Assembly (NCBI GenBank): GCA_046350295.1
Contig: JAXMAR010000001.1
Coordinates: 124,001-188,000 of the forward strand
DNA from: JAXMAR01 sp046350295
Lineage (GTDB): Bacteria; Planctomycetota; Planctomycetia; Gemmatales; Gemmataceae
DNA length: 64,000 nt
Reading direction: 5' to 3'
The notes under the pieces are model-generated. The model was not told where the DNA came from. It did no database searches and saw nothing but the letters and a program-made list of their open reading frames with translations. Below are positions 41,461 to 50,661 of the stretch, one piece after another. Position 1 is the first letter of the stretch. Every line of letters starts with the position of its first letter. The translations under genes and the position numbers were made by a program.

Positions 41461-42198
41461 ATGCCGTTGCGAGATCACTTTCGGCCGCCGATTTCTTCCC
41501 GCTACTCCTGGGAGGGCGTTCATGGCGGCTGGCCGATGACGATGGTGCAGCATCTTGCACACGTGCTACCGAACGACTTTTCGGCGGAGCCGCGGGTCCA
41601 TCTCGGCTCCTACTTCGATCTCGATCTGTCGACGTACGAGGATGACGAGCCGAAACGCTCCGGGCCGGGACCACAGCAGGACGGCAACGGGATCGCGACG
41701 GCGACATGGTCGCCGCCTCAACCGACGCTCACCATCGAGACCGACCTGGGGGAGCAATACGAATACGAGGTGCAGATCTACGATCAGGGCCGCGGTCGCC
41801 GGCTCGTTGCCGCCGTCGAAATCGTGAGCCCGGCGAACAAGGACCGGCCCGAGAATCGCAAGGCGCTGGTAACCAAGTGCACGGCGCTGCTGCAGCAGGG
41901 AGTGTGTGTCTCCCTTGTCGACCTCGTGACGCTCCGGCATTTCAACCTCTATACCGACCTGCTTGCCGAGTTCGGTGGTCGAGACCCGGCCTTTGCCGGC
42001 GACGCCTCATCGATCTACGCTGCGACATGCCGAGGCCGCAGAACGGGGAAGAGACCTCGTGTCGATGCGTGGGCTTATCCACTCCAGGTCGGCCAGCGCC
42101 TGCCCAAGCTGCCGATCTGGCTAGCCGCGGACTTGGCGGTTGAGCTCGATCTGGAATCGAGTTACGAAGATACGTGTGCGGCGTTGCGCATCTCATGA
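41461..42198 (+). CDS. DUF4058-family protein
   Basis: The 245-residue protein begins MPLRDHFRPPISSRYSWEGV and HGGWPMTMVQHLAHVLP, the hallmark of DUF4058, and has the conserved core AAVEIVSPANKDRPENR and YAYPLQ-like AYPLQVGQRLPKLPIWL. The VEIVSP and K(D)R region recalls the active site of PD-(D/E)XK nucleases such as Uma2, though activity has not been shown for this family. The family is expanded in planctomycetes and cyanobacteria. It stands alone on the plus strand. Confidence 0.8.
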   Translation: MPLRDHFRPPISSRYSWEGVHGGWPMTMVQHLAHVLPNDFSAEPRVHLGSYFDLDLSTYEDDEPKRSGPGPQQDGNGIATATWSPPQPTLTIETDLGEQYEYEVQIYDQGRGRRLVAAVEIVSPANKDRPENRKALVTKCTALLQQGVCVSLVDLVTLRHFNLYTDLLAEFGGRDPAFAGDASSIYAATCRGRRTGKRPRVDAWAYPLQVGQRLPKLPIWLAADLAVELDLESSYEDTCAALRIS

Positions 42199-42229
42199 TG
42201 CGTGAAACTGATTTCGTCAGCCCCGGCAA

Positions 42230-42721
42230 TCAGGGTTCCTTTTCCTCGGCCGCCTCAGAATCGGTCGAATTTCCCCCCTTCCATTGGCGGGCGAACTCCT
42301 CGACGGCCTCGATCTGCTCGTCGGTCTCCACGGAGCCGGGGCGGAGGCGGCGGACGCGGGCGATGGCGTTCTTGGCGGACATGCCCTGGGTGACGAAGTA
42401 GCAGGCGAGGACGGTGCCGGTGCGGCCCAGGCCGGCGCCGCAGTGGATGCCGACGGCCATGTTCTGGTTGAGGGCCTTCTGGATCGACGACATGCAGACT
42501 TCGAGCTGGCGCTGGCTGGGGGGGTGCATGTCCTGGATGGGGACATGCAGCAGCAGGAGGCCCGCGTCGTTGACGAAATCGCGCCGCGGCGGGTACTCCG
42601 TCAAGGAGATGAGGAGCTGGATGCCCTGGGCGCGGAGCCACTGATACTCCTCGGCCTCGGTCGGCTTGGCCATGGCGGCGAGTAGCGGCTTGTCGACCCA
42701 GGTGAAGGCCTCGGGAGGCAT
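42230..42721 (-). CDS. Dual-specificity-type protein phosphatase
   Basis: The 163-residue protein is a compact cysteine phosphatase: the P-loop HCGAGLGRTG has the catalytic Cys94 and Arg100, and a general-acid Asp lies in VPIQDMHPP (about 64). The form is close to the small archaeal and bacterial DSP/atypical phosphatases. It is cytoplasmic. No kinase gene is adjacent. Confidence 0.88.
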   Translation of the reverse strand: MPPEAFTWVDKPLLAAMAKPTEAEEYQWLRAQGIQLLISLTEYPPRRDFVNDAGLLLLHVPIQDMHPPSQRQLEVCMSSIQKALNQNMAVGIHCGAGLGRTGTVLACYFVTQGMSAKNAIARVRRLRPGSVETDEQIEAVEEFARQWKGGNSTDSEAAEEKEP

Positions 42722-43117
42722 AGCGGAACCGGCGGCTGGGAAAGGGCAGCGAGTTTGTTGCCTGGATTATGGAGGATGAGGCGCGGTTCGGGAAGGGTAA
42801 ACTCCTTAAGAAAGTTGCGCCTGCTGAGGCAAGTGGTGGACACGCACATGCGCGGCCAAGCGAAACAGCGGCAAAGACTACTGACCTCGCAAAGCGAGTT
42901 CAGGCTTACGAGAATAAAGATGGGTCTGTGCGAGGCGTCAGCCAAACCCGCTGAACGGAGAACGATGAAACGGTTTTAACGGCGCCGCGCGGTCGACAAA
43001 GCGGGCAAACGGCGCGGGCAAGTGCTCTTGGCCCGCGCCAAAGCGGGGAAGCATAGACACCCTCTCCGAGTTGTTGTACAAAAAACTTGAGCAATTCATT
43101 TCCCCCTGGTAACGACC
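42722..43117. other. Gap with one doubtful small open frame
   Basis: An open frame at 42769-42954 on the plus strand could encode a 61-residue charged peptide (MEDEARFGKGKLLKKVAPAE), with GC lower than neighbours, but no convincing ribosome binding site or family is visible. The remainder shows nothing I can support. Confidence 0.3.
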
Positions 43118-44365
43118 ATGCGCAGCAGCTTGTTCGCCACGCTTCTCGTTCTTTCTCCTGCCATCGCCGACGCCGGCGAGACGAAGGTGCGCTGCGACGT
43201 GGTCGAGGGCGCCCTCCTCGCCAAGGAAACGGGCGGCTGGCGCGCACTCAGCAAAGGCGACGCGGCGCCGCTGGGCGTACCCGTGGTGGCGCTGCCCGGC
43301 GCGCAGCTGAGCGGCGCGGACGGAGCGGTCACGGTAAAGTTGATGGCGGACATCGGCCAACGCGGGCCGCTGCCGGCGCTGGAAGCGGGCGTGGTCCTTC
43401 ATGCGAGCAAGGGGCTCGATCTCGATGTGACGCTGGAGGAAGGGATCATCGTTTTCGACAATGGCCGCAAGGACGGGGACGCGAAGGTGCGGGTGCGCGT
43501 GCGCGGCGAGCAGTGGGACGTGACGCTACGGCCGGAAAGCCGGGTGGGCTTCGAGCTCTATTCGCGGTACGCTCCGGGCGTGCTCAAGGAGTTCGGCGGC
43601 AAGCTCGAGGAGCCATGTGCCCAGGTCATCGGCCTGGTGACGCGCGGGTCCGCGTTCCTCAAGACCGAGGGGGAAGGGTACGGCCTCAAAGCGCCGCCCG
43701 GCTACGCCATCTTCCAGTGGGACAGTCTCGAGCGCAAGCTGGCCGTGAACCGGCTGGAGAAGCTGCCCGAGTTCGTGCGGCCGATGACGGAGAAGGAGCA
43801 GGCGGCGTTCGAGGAGTGCGTGGCGGCGGCGGGCAAGCTGAACGGGGCGGACAAGAAAAAGGCGCTGGCGGGGCTGATCGCGAGCGACTCGCACGTGGCC
43901 CGGCTGACAGGCGTGACGGCGGCGGGGGCGCTGGGGGAAGCGGGCATCGTGCTGGCCGGCCTGGAAGACGCGAAACACCGGGACGTACGTCAGCCGGCGA
44001 GTCTGGTGCTGCGTCACTATGTCGGGCGCGGGTCGAAGCAGATGGAGCAGGTTTTCCATCTCTTGACCGGGGCCGAGAAGGCGACGCCGGCGAAGGCGAG
44101 CCTGTTCCTGGAGTTGTTGCTGGGATTCACCGCGGAGCAGAAGCTGGAGCCGGTAACCTACGAGATCCTGATCCGGCTCCTGGACCATCCGCGCCTGGGG
44201 GCGCGCGAGCTGGCGCACTGGCACCTGGTCCGGCTGGCGCCGCTGGAAACACCGATCCCGTATGATGCCGCGGCCCCCGAGGCGGAGCGTAAGGCGGCGG
44301 TGCAGCGCTGGCGGGAAATGATCCCGGCCGGGGAATTGCCGCCGCACTTACGCGAGAAGAAGTAG
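43118..44365 (+). CDS. Exported protein with FecR-like beta region and helical repeats
   Basis: The 415-residue product has a signal peptide (MRSSLFATLLVLSPAIADAG). The N-terminal half is beta-rich and has the look of the FecR-type domain of planctomycete exported proteins (EGALLAKETGGWRALSKGDA, PLGVPVVALPGAQLSG). The C-terminal half (about 225-400) is helical, with HEAT-like pairs (ARLTGVTAAGALGEAG). It starts a run of three plus-strand genes for exported proteins. No enzyme motif is seen. Confidence 0.55.
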   Translation: MRSSLFATLLVLSPAIADAGETKVRCDVVEGALLAKETGGWRALSKGDAAPLGVPVVALPGAQLSGADGAVTVKLMADIGQRGPLPALEAGVVLHASKGLDLDVTLEEGIIVFDNGRKDGDAKVRVRVRGEQWDVTLRPESRVGFELYSRYAPGVLKEFGGKLEEPCAQVIGLVTRGSAFLKTEGEGYGLKAPPGYAIFQWDSLERKLAVNRLEKLPEFVRPMTEKEQAAFEECVAAAGKLNGADKKKALAGLIASDSHVARLTGVTAAGALGEAGIVLAGLEDAKHRDVRQPASLVLRHYVGRGSKQMEQVFHLLTGAEKATPAKASLFLELLLGFTAEQKLEPVTYEILIRLLDHPRLGARELAHWHLVRLAPLETPIPYDAAAPEAERKAAVQRWREMIPAGELPPHLREKK

Positions 44366-44449
44366 TCACGTTCCCGTGAACGTGGCGCGAGATTACCATC
44401 CAAGAGGTACGGCACACGGAGTGTGTCTGTTCTGTTTGAGAGACCGACG

Positions 44450-45463
44450 ATGTTGCGAAGAATCGTGCCGCTGGCTTTGTCGACCGTTGTGATCTGGACG
44501 AGCGCCGCGCAGGCGCAGTATCCCCCGGGCTACTATCCCGGCAGCGGCGGCTATTACCCCGGCCGCGTCGGCGGCACGCTGTACGGCGCCGCCGACTCCA
44601 TCCGCGCCCAGGGGGACGTGATGGTGCAGTCGGAGCAGGCGCGGATCCAGCGCGAGCAAGCCGAGCAGGCGAAGATCGACACGCGGCGCAAGGCGTTCGA
44701 CGAGGCGGCGTACGAGAAGGCGAACACGCCCACCTATGCCGAGAAGGTGGCGGCGAGCGAGATGGCGCTGTTCCAGCGCGTCCTCATCAAGCCGACCGCG
44801 ATCGAGGTGTCGAGCGGCCGGGCCCACAACATCGTCATGCCCCACATCGACCGCATGGCGCGGCAGGGCATCTTCGGCCCGACGACGCCGATCGACCCGA
44901 CGATGCTGGCGGTCATCAACGTCAAAGCGCCGGGCGGGACCGGCATGGCGATGCTGTCCGACGTGAGCAATATTCCCTGGCCGATCGCGCTGTACGGGAC
45001 CAAGAAGCAGGAAAAGCTGCAAACGAGCCTGGATCAGGCGGTCAAGACGATCATGACGAAGGGCCGGCTCGATCCGAAGACCTACTCCGAATGCCAGACG
45101 AACGCCAAGGCGCTGCGCGACGAGCTGGACCAGCTCTTCGACGCCGAGAAAATCAACATGAGCCGCTTCGCCGAGGGGAGCGCGTTCATGCAGGCGCTGC
45201 AGAAGGAAGTGGCCCACCTCGGGGACCCGGGCATCGCCAAGTCGCTGGGGGGAGGCATGCGGCCACGCGGCAACGACGTGCTTGAGCTGGTCCACTACAT
45301 GACGACGACCGGACTTCAGTTCGCGCCGTGCCGACCCGGAGACGAGGCGGCGTACCAGTCACTGTTCACCGCCATGTCAGGGTTCGCGCAGTCGGCGCAG
45401 GTCGCGGCGGGCGTCAGCACCCAGCCGAGCGTGCCGCCGCCTACCGCGCCGTACAAGAAGTGA
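44450..45463 (+). CDS. Exported Tyr/Gly/Pro-rich-start protein of unknown function
   Basis: The start at 44450 gives a signal peptide (MLRRIVPLALSTVVIWTSAA QAQ region) followed by a low-complexity YPPGYYPGSGGYYPG tract. The mature 300 residues are mainly helical, with a coiled-coil-like stretch (about 60-95, SEQARIQREQAEQAK). The pattern is common among planctomycete surface or periplasmic proteins, without a known role. It ends 60 bases before the next gene. Confidence 0.55.
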   Translation: MLRRIVPLALSTVVIWTSAAQAQYPPGYYPGSGGYYPGRVGGTLYGAADSIRAQGDVMVQSEQARIQREQAEQAKIDTRRKAFDEAAYEKANTPTYAEKVAASEMALFQRVLIKPTAIEVSSGRAHNIVMPHIDRMARQGIFGPTTPIDPTMLAVINVKAPGGTGMAMLSDVSNIPWPIALYGTKKQEKLQTSLDQAVKTIMTKGRLDPKTYSECQTNAKALRDELDQLFDAEKINMSRFAEGSAFMQALQKEVAHLGDPGIAKSLGGGMRPRGNDVLELVHYMTTTGLQFAPCRPGDEAAYQSLFTAMSGFAQSAQVAAGVSTQPSVPPPTAPYKK

Positions 45464-45523
45464 AACTCGCGCTCGGACGGTGAATCGCCTTTTGTCTTGA
45501 TTCCTGAGCATCAAGGAACCACC

Positions 45524-46315
45524 ATGTCGCACCTGCCCGCATTGCTGTTGTGGACCTTCGCCGCCGGCGGAGACGCCAAGCTGGAGATCACGGACGTGCG
45601 CACGACGCTCGGCTACATGGGCGCCACGCGTGACAAGACGCCGCGCCTGCCGGGGGACACGATCCACTTCGCGTTCAACGTGCGGAACCTCGCGCTGAAC
45701 AAGGAAGGCCAGGCCGACTTCAGCATGCTCCTGGAAGTGCTCGACCCGAAGGGGGACGTGATCTACTCCCAGGGGCCGCGCAATCACCTGGTGCAGAATT
45801 TCTTCGGCGGCAACCTGGTTCCGTGCCACGCGCTCATGAACCTGCCCAACGACGCCGAGCCGGGGGAGTACACGGCGCGCGTCACCATCACCGACAAGAA
45901 CGGCGGCGGCAAGGTCTCGTTCAGCGGCAAGGGCAAGGTGCTGGCGCCGGACTTCGGCATCTTCCGCGTCGGCACCTTCGGCGAGTTCGGCTCGCCGCGC
46001 GCTCCCGTCGGAACCGTCGGCGAGCTGCTGCAGGTGCGCTTCTCCGTGACCCGCTTCGAACAGAACAAGGCGGGCGATTGCGACCTGGATGTGTCCTTGA
46101 AAATCCTCGACGACAAGGGGGAGCCGCTGAAGGTCAAGACGCACAGCCACCACATCAAGACCGCGCCCAAGAGCGTGGAGAAGGCGCTGCCTCTTCAGTT
46201 CGGATTGACGCTCGACCGTCCTGGACAATTCACGCTGCTCATCTCGGCGCGTGACAACAAGCAGGGCAAGACGTCCGAGATGCGGATTCCGCTGCGAGTG
46301 CTGGCGCCGGAGTGA
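45524..46315 (+). CDS. Exported protein with two Ig-like beta-sandwich domains
   Basis: The 263-residue product starts MSHLPALLLWTFAAGGDA, a short probable signal peptide. Two repeated beta-sandwich units follow: DTIHFAFNVRNLALNKEGQA with AEPGEYTARVTITDKNGG, and ELLQVRFSVTRFEQNKAGDC with RPGQFTLLISARDNKQGK. This arrangement suggests tandem domains of the kind used for protein binding outside the cytoplasm. It closes the three-gene run and is followed by a strong terminator. Confidence 0.6.
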   Translation: MSHLPALLLWTFAAGGDAKLEITDVRTTLGYMGATRDKTPRLPGDTIHFAFNVRNLALNKEGQADFSMLLEVLDPKGDVIYSQGPRNHLVQNFFGGNLVPCHALMNLPNDAEPGEYTARVTITDKNGGGKVSFSGKGKVLAPDFGIFRVGTFGEFGSPRAPVGTVGELLQVRFSVTRFEQNKAGDCDLDVSLKILDDKGEPLKVKTHSHHIKTAPKSVEKALPLQFGLTLDRPGQFTLLISARDNKQGKTSEMRIPLRVLAPE

Positions 46316-46340
46316 CCCGCCCGAAAGACGACCCGATCAA

Positions 46341-46376
46341 GAAAGAGGGCCCGGCTTTGACGCCGGGCCCTCTTTC
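46341..46376. terminator. Bidirectional rho-independent terminator
   Basis: A perfect 15-bp stem (GAAAGAGGGCCCGGC and GCCGGGCCCTCTTTC) with a six-base loop lies between the ends of two convergent genes. It carries A/T-rich feet on both sides, as in two-way terminators. Confidence 0.85.
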
Positions 46377-46390
46377 TGTTACCGCGGCAT

Positions 46391-46894
46391 TCACGTGCAG
46401 TCTTCGTCGGCGGTGAAGTCGTTGTCGGAGAGCAGGACAAAGCCGATCCGGTCCAGCGTCTGCGCCGCGCCTTCGTGGTCCTCGACGTGCAGGGCCAGGG
46501 ACGCCTTGCCATGGGGGCCGACGAGCAGGGGATAGGCGTAATGGATGTCGATCTCGGCCATCAGGAGGGCCTTGCAGATGTCGAGGAGGGGCTGATCGCT
46601 TTCGGGAAGCTGGACGACGAGGAGGTCGCTTTCGGTGATGGGGAGCTTGGCGCGCTGGAAGATCTCCAGGGCGCGCTCGGGGTCGCTCAGCACCATGCGG
46701 ATGATGGCGCAGTCGGCGGAGTCGACGACCGTGAGCGAGATGATGCGGATGTCGGTGGTCTCGAAGCGTCGCACCAGGTCGAGCAGGGCGCCGAGGCGGT
46801 TTTCGAGGAAGACGTTGAACTGCCGGACGCTCGGCCAGTCCCTGCCGCGCGCGGTATCGAAGTCGATGCTGGAGCCTGCGCCGCCGGTACTCAT
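46391..46894 (-). CDS. Tandem ACT-domain protein
   Basis: The start at 46894 follows AAAGGAAAC. The 167-residue product reads MSTGGAGSSIDFDTARGRD and contains two ACT-like units: VRQFNVFLENRLGALLDLVR with IRIISLTVVDSADCAIIRMV, and HYAYPLLVGPHGKASLALHV with AAQTLDRIGFVLLSDNDF. ACT pairs bind amino acids and regulate metabolic enzymes. No enzyme domain is attached. It lies alone, so its target is unknown. Confidence 0.8.
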   Translation of the reverse strand: MSTGGAGSSIDFDTARGRDWPSVRQFNVFLENRLGALLDLVRRFETTDIRIISLTVVDSADCAIIRMVLSDPERALEIFQRAKLPITESDLLVVQLPESDQPLLDICKALLMAEIDIHYAYPLLVGPHGKASLALHVEDHEGAAQTLDRIGFVLLSDNDFTADEDCT

Positions 46895-47172
46895 ACCGTT
46901 TCCTTTCGAAATCCTTTCCTGGAACAGAACATCCCGTGCCCTTACCATACCGGCTGGATAGGCGATTTTGCAAGGGAAACATCTCGTTCGCGGACCTGCC
47001 CGGGAACGCGCTGACCCCAGGCTCCGCCTGGCATCGATGACTTTTCGGGGCGAGAGCCTCCAGGCGCGTTGCGTTCCAGGAGAATCTCCGGGCCGCGCTG
47101 TCACAAGCCTCGGCCGCGGCGCTATAAGCCGTCAGTTGGTGGGGAAGCCAACGAATGAACGAAGGAGATTCC

Positions 47173-48126
47173 ATGTTGCGCTCGATCTTCACCAACCTGT
47201 CGACCCGCCGGTCGACAAATTCGCCGGCCAAGCGGTCTACTTTCAGTCCGCGCCTAGAAGCTCTGGAAGACCGGCTCGTGCCTGCCATCACGTTCCATGC
47301 CGACGCCCAGAGCGTTACCGTCGACGGGGATTACTGGGGGAATGACACGCTCGTGGTTCGAGCCATGGCCGATGGCAGTCACACCGTTACGGATACCGCT
47401 GGGACGACCATCACGGCGCCGGCGGGAAAGAGCCTGAGGGTCTACACGCATAACGGCGACGACGTCGTGCTCTACAGGGCCGGAGACCTCAACGGAGTCA
47501 CTTCAGCCGTCTTTATCGATCTCGGCCAGGGGAACAACAATTTCAGCGCCGCGTTTGGTGGTGACCTCCGCAACGGCGCCAACGTGTTTCTCGCCGTTCA
47601 GGCATGGGAGGGCGCCGACGTGATGAACGTCTATGGGACGGAGTTCGCGCCGAATCGAAACGGCGACCACGTCGCGGACGGGTCGACCATCAACACCGGC
47701 GGGCTGTTGATTGACTCGACGAGCCACCTGAACGTCGCCATGTTTGGCGGAGGCGGCGCCGACATCATGCACTTCGCCTACGATGGCGAGCTTGACGGCC
47801 ATCTTGGCCTGGAGATGAGCGGCGACGCCGGCGACGATTTCGTCGGCGCCAGCCTCACCGTGCGGGAACGCAGCACGGGGCAGATCGGCAACTTTGAGGA
47901 CGGAAGGTCGGGAAGCGCGCTCGTGGAAGGAGGCGCCGGCAGCGACACGCTCGCTTTCCACATCGACGACCATTCCGACCACCACGTCGCCATCGACGCC
48001 GCGATCGACGGCGACTACATTCTCCACCTCATGTTGAACAAATCTCCCTTTGACAAGGACACGGCGAGCCATACGTCCAACGTGGCGGTAATGGAGTGTG
48101 AGGTGGTTACCCTGCAGACCTATTGA
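47173..48126 (+). CDS. Planctomycete cell-surface-type protein with N-terminal LEALEDRLVPA motif
   Basis: The start at 47173 is set by AAGGAG six bases upstream. The 317-residue product has an unusual basic N-terminus leading to FSPRLEALEDRLVPAITFHA, the export/anchor-type motif found at the start of many Gemmata-group surface proteins. The mature part is Asp/Gly-rich with DDVVLYRAGDLNG, GGGGADIMHF, GDAGDDFVGA and GGAGSDTLAF, resembling RTX-like calcium-binding repeats. It is probably a surface-displayed or secreted protein. Confidence 0.7.
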   Translation: MLRSIFTNLSTRRSTNSPAKRSTFSPRLEALEDRLVPAITFHADAQSVTVDGDYWGNDTLVVRAMADGSHTVTDTAGTTITAPAGKSLRVYTHNGDDVVLYRAGDLNGVTSAVFIDLGQGNNNFSAAFGGDLRNGANVFLAVQAWEGADVMNVYGTEFAPNRNGDHVADGSTINTGGLLIDSTSHLNVAMFGGGGADIMHFAYDGELDGHLGLEMSGDAGDDFVGASLTVRERSTGQIGNFEDGRSGSALVEGGAGSDTLAFHIDDHSDHHVAIDAAIDGDYILHLMLNKSPFDKDTASHTSNVAVMECEVVTLQTY

Positions 48127-48141
48127 CGGTTGATGAGCAAC

Positions 48142-48167
48142 GGCGCGATGGGGTGACCCGTCGCGCC
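48142..48167 (+). terminator. Hairpin after the surface protein gene
   Basis: Arms GGCGCGATGGG and CCCGTCGCGCC pair at 10 of 11 positions plus one G-T pair, with a four-base loop, 16 bases after the stop. No T-run follows, so it may be a weak or rho-assisted end. Confidence 0.5.
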
Positions 48168-48337
48168 GCATGCCGCTCGGCCTGTCCATCTTCAAGCGCT
48201 CGCGCACCGCATACGACCGCTTGCCCACCTCGCACCCGAGCGAGAATCTCCGGGAAGCTGGTCGTCGCGCGACGAGGTGTCCCGGCACGCGGATTTTCTT
48301 CGCGGATCATGCTATCATGGCCGTGGAGGAGAACGCC

Positions 48338-48646
48338 ATGTCCATCGCAAGCGATATTGTTTCCGCGGAGTTCGAAGCACGCTTTCAACAGGCCCCTGCG
48401 CCCATGCTCGATGAAAAAGAGCTGGCGCGCTGGCGCGAGCTTTGCCGCGTGGCATTCGAGGAGCGCGACCGGCTTCGCGCCGAGGTTGCGACTCTGACGG
48501 AAGAGCGGGAATATTTCCGCAAGGCCCTCGTCGCGGAGCTCGTGAAAGAGGATGTCCCCTTTACCAAGGAAGAGATCATGGCATGTCGGGGGCAAAATCC
48601 CACCTTGGACGAGATCCTCGAGCAATTTGAGAGGGGAAACGGTTGA
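48338..48646 (+). CDS. Small charged protein, possibly an orphan antitoxin-like gene
   Basis: The ATG at 48338 follows GGAGGAG with normal spacing. The 102-residue product (MSIASDIVSAEFEARFQQA; FEERDRLRAEVATLTEEREY; TLDEILEQFERGNG) has a central coiled coil and an acidic end. It directly precedes a truncated frame on the same strand. The family is not recognised. Confidence 0.5.
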   Translation: MSIASDIVSAEFEARFQQAPAPMLDEKELARWRELCRVAFEERDRLRAEVATLTEEREYFRKALVAELVKEDVPFTKEEIMACRGQNPTLDEILEQFERGNG

Positions 48647-48648
48647 CG

Positions 48649-48752
48649 ATGCCGACTCCCCAGGGCTCCGGCTATGTGGTCGATCGTCTGGCTCAGGTCG
48701 CCCAACAGATCCAAGCGTCCCTGGCGATGAATCGCCGCTTTCCAAAGCGCGG
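48649..48752 (+). pseudogene. Truncated partner gene start
   Basis: Three bases after the previous stop, an ATG opens MPTPQGSGYVVDRLAQVAQQ then IQASLAMNRRFPKRG. This looks like a real N-terminus (good codon use, coupled start), but the frame enters the antisense of the GT2 gene and ends at 48813 without a domain. It is probably the 5' stump of a toxin-like or unknown partner lost by deletion. Confidence 0.4.
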
Positions 48753-49739
48753 TCACGCCGCCCGCCGTTGGCGCTCATCCTCGTCCATGTTGAGGCGTTC
48801 GCCGACCGTATAGGGCCGTTTCCCCTGGCTCTCGAAGTAAGTCCGGCTCATCAATTCGCCGATCAGGCCGAGGGAGATGAACTGCACGCCGATGACGACC
48901 AGGATCGTCGACAGCAAGAGGAAGGGATTGCCGGTCATGAACTGGCCCTGGAACACCTTCATCAAGACCGTGATGATCAAAAAGACGAAGCCGAAGAAGA
49001 TCGAGGCGATGCCGGCGAGGCCCATGATGTGCATCGGCCGGGTGACGTAGCTGTGGAGGAACTTGACGGTGATGAGGTCGAGCATGACGCGGAAGGTGCG
49101 GCTCAGGGTGTACTTGGTTTTGCCGGCGGTGCGCGGATGGTGCCGCACGGGGACCTGGATGAGGCGGTAGCCGGCCTGCTGGGCCATGACGGAGATGAAG
49201 CGGTGCATCTCGCCATAGAGGGTGAGGGACTTGGCGAGGTCCTTGCGCATGACGCGCAGGGTGCAGCCGAGGTCGAGCATGGTGGAGCCGGTGACCTTGC
49301 GGATGACCCAGTTGCCGAGCTTGCTCGGGATCTTGCGAATGAAGAGGTGATCCTGGCGCTTGGCGCGGATGCCGAAGACGCCGTCGTAGCCCTCGTTGAG
49401 CTTGGCGAGGAGCATGGGGATGTCGGCGGGGTCGTTCTGCAGATCGCCGTCCATGGTGGCGATGACGTCGCCGGAGGCGGCGTCGAGGCCGGCCTGGAGC
49501 GCGGCGGACTGGCCGAAGTTGCGCTTGAGGCGGACGACCTTGAAGCGCGGATCGCGGGCGGCGATCTGGCGCATCAGGTCGAAGGAGCCGTCGCTGCTGC
49601 CGTCGTCGACGAGGATGATCTCGTAGTCGAGTTTTTCGGCGGCGAGGGCTCCGGTGACGGCGTCATGCAGCCTGGTCAAGTTGTCGCGTTCGTCCTTGAT
49701 CGGGATGACGATCGACAGGTCCAGGGTGGTCCGGTCCAT
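48753..49739 (-). CDS. Family 2 glycosyltransferase, polyprenyl-phosphate sugar transferase type
   Basis: Starting at 49739 the 328-residue protein has a DPM1/GtrB-like GT-A domain (LSIVIPIKDERDNLTRLHDA, the DDGSSDGSF motif, DGDLQNDP as metal-binding DxD region) and two C-terminal membrane helices (about 230-255 and 265-290). This class transfers a sugar to undecaprenyl phosphate at the inner membrane face. It overlaps the end of the flippase-like gene by 77 bases, so it is translated from the same mRNA. Likely part of an envelope glycosylation pathway. Confidence 0.85.
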   Translation of the reverse strand: MDRTTLDLSIVIPIKDERDNLTRLHDAVTGALAAEKLDYEIILVDDGSSDGSFDLMRQIAARDPRFKVVRLKRNFGQSAALQAGLDAASGDVIATMDGDLQNDPADIPMLLAKLNEGYDGVFGIRAKRQDHLFIRKIPSKLGNWVIRKVTGSTMLDLGCTLRVMRKDLAKSLTLYGEMHRFISVMAQQAGYRLIQVPVRHHPRTAGKTKYTLSRTFRVMLDLITVKFLHSYVTRPMHIMGLAGIASIFFGFVFLIITVLMKVFQGQFMTGNPFLLLSTILVVIGVQFISLGLIGELMSRTYFESQGKRPYTVGERLNMDEDERQRRAA

Positions 49740-50661
49740 GTTCGTCCTCGTCCGGCGCCTGGGCCGGGGCTTCGGGTTTGGGGAAATGACCAAAGAGATA
49801 GACCAGGCCGCCCAGGAGGCTGACGGCGGCGCCGTTGAGGAACCAGAGGAAAGCCATGCTGAGGGCGACGCCGTCGGAGACGCCCATTGGGCCTAACAGG
49901 GCGATCATGCCGGTCTCGCGCACGCCCCAGCCATTCACGGCCGGCAGCAGCATCAAGAGCGACATCAGCGGCACGAGCACCCAGTAGAAGGAGCCAGGGA
50001 CTTCAACACCGACCGCTTCGCCGATAAGCCAGACAATGGCGATGCTGGAGGTCTGCACGCAGAAGGAGAGGAGCGTGGTGATAGGCAGGATGCGCGGCGA
50101 GCGGAGCAGGCCGACGGTCTGGCGCAGCTTCTGGATGGAGGCGGCGCCGGGGCCGCGCCAGGCGCCAAGAAAGGGGAGCATGGCAAGGCCGCCGAAGGCG
50201 CAGGCGGCGATACCGAAGACGCTCCAGACTACCCATGGCGGTAGTGTGGTGGGGCTGAGCAGGGTGGCGACGCAGGCGATGCTGATGAGGACGAGGACGC
50301 CGTTCAAGCGGTCGAGGAAGACGGCGCCGAAGGCGGCGAGCTTGCGGCCGGAGCCGGCGTCGAGGTACCAGGCGCGGACGACGTCGCCGCCGACGGTGGT
50401 GGGGAGCATGAGGCCAAAGTACATGCCGATGAAGTAGAAGGAGGAGAGCTGCCAGATGGGGCGCTCGAAGCGCAGCTCGCGGGCGAAGTAGTACCAGCGC
50501 CAGGCGCTGACGCACTGGGCGGCGACGAGGATGGCGACGCCCAGGAGCCAGGGCCAGATGTCGAGATGGGCGAAGGCGTGCCCGACCGCGGCCCAGTCCA
50601 TCTTGAGGGCGATCCAGCCGAGCAGGAGGGCGCTGACGCCCAGACGCAACAGCTTACTCAT
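49663..50661 (-). CDS. Lysylphosphatidylglycerol synthase TM-region (UPF0104) flippase-like protein
   Basis: The 332-residue protein has about eight membrane helices and the UPF0104/LPG_synthase_TM hallmark SSFYFIGMYFGLMLPTTVGG then DVVRAWYLD. Relatives include MprF flippase domains and AglD-type proteins next to GT2 enzymes. The last 35 residues are hydrophilic, Asp/Pro-rich and lie in a different frame over the start of the GT2 gene. Its start overlaps the phosphatase gene stop by eight bases. Movement of a lipid-linked sugar is a reasonable inference. Confidence 0.8.
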   Translation of the reverse strand: MSKLLRLGVSALLLGWIALKMDWAAVGHAFAHLDIWPWLLGVAILVAAQCVSAWRWYYFARELRFERPIWQLSSFYFIGMYFGLMLPTTVGGDVVRAWYLDAGSGRKLAAFGAVFLDRLNGVLVLISIACVATLLSPTTLPPWVVWSVFGIAACAFGGLAMLPFLGAWRGPGAASIQKLRQTVGLLRSPRILPITTLLSFCVQTSSIAIVWLIGEAVGVEVPGSFYWVLVPLMSLLMLLPAVNGWGVRETGMIALLGPMGVSDGVALSMAFLWFLNGAAVSLLGGLVYLFGHFPKPEAPAQAPDEDEHGPDHPGPVDRHPDQGRTRQLDQAA

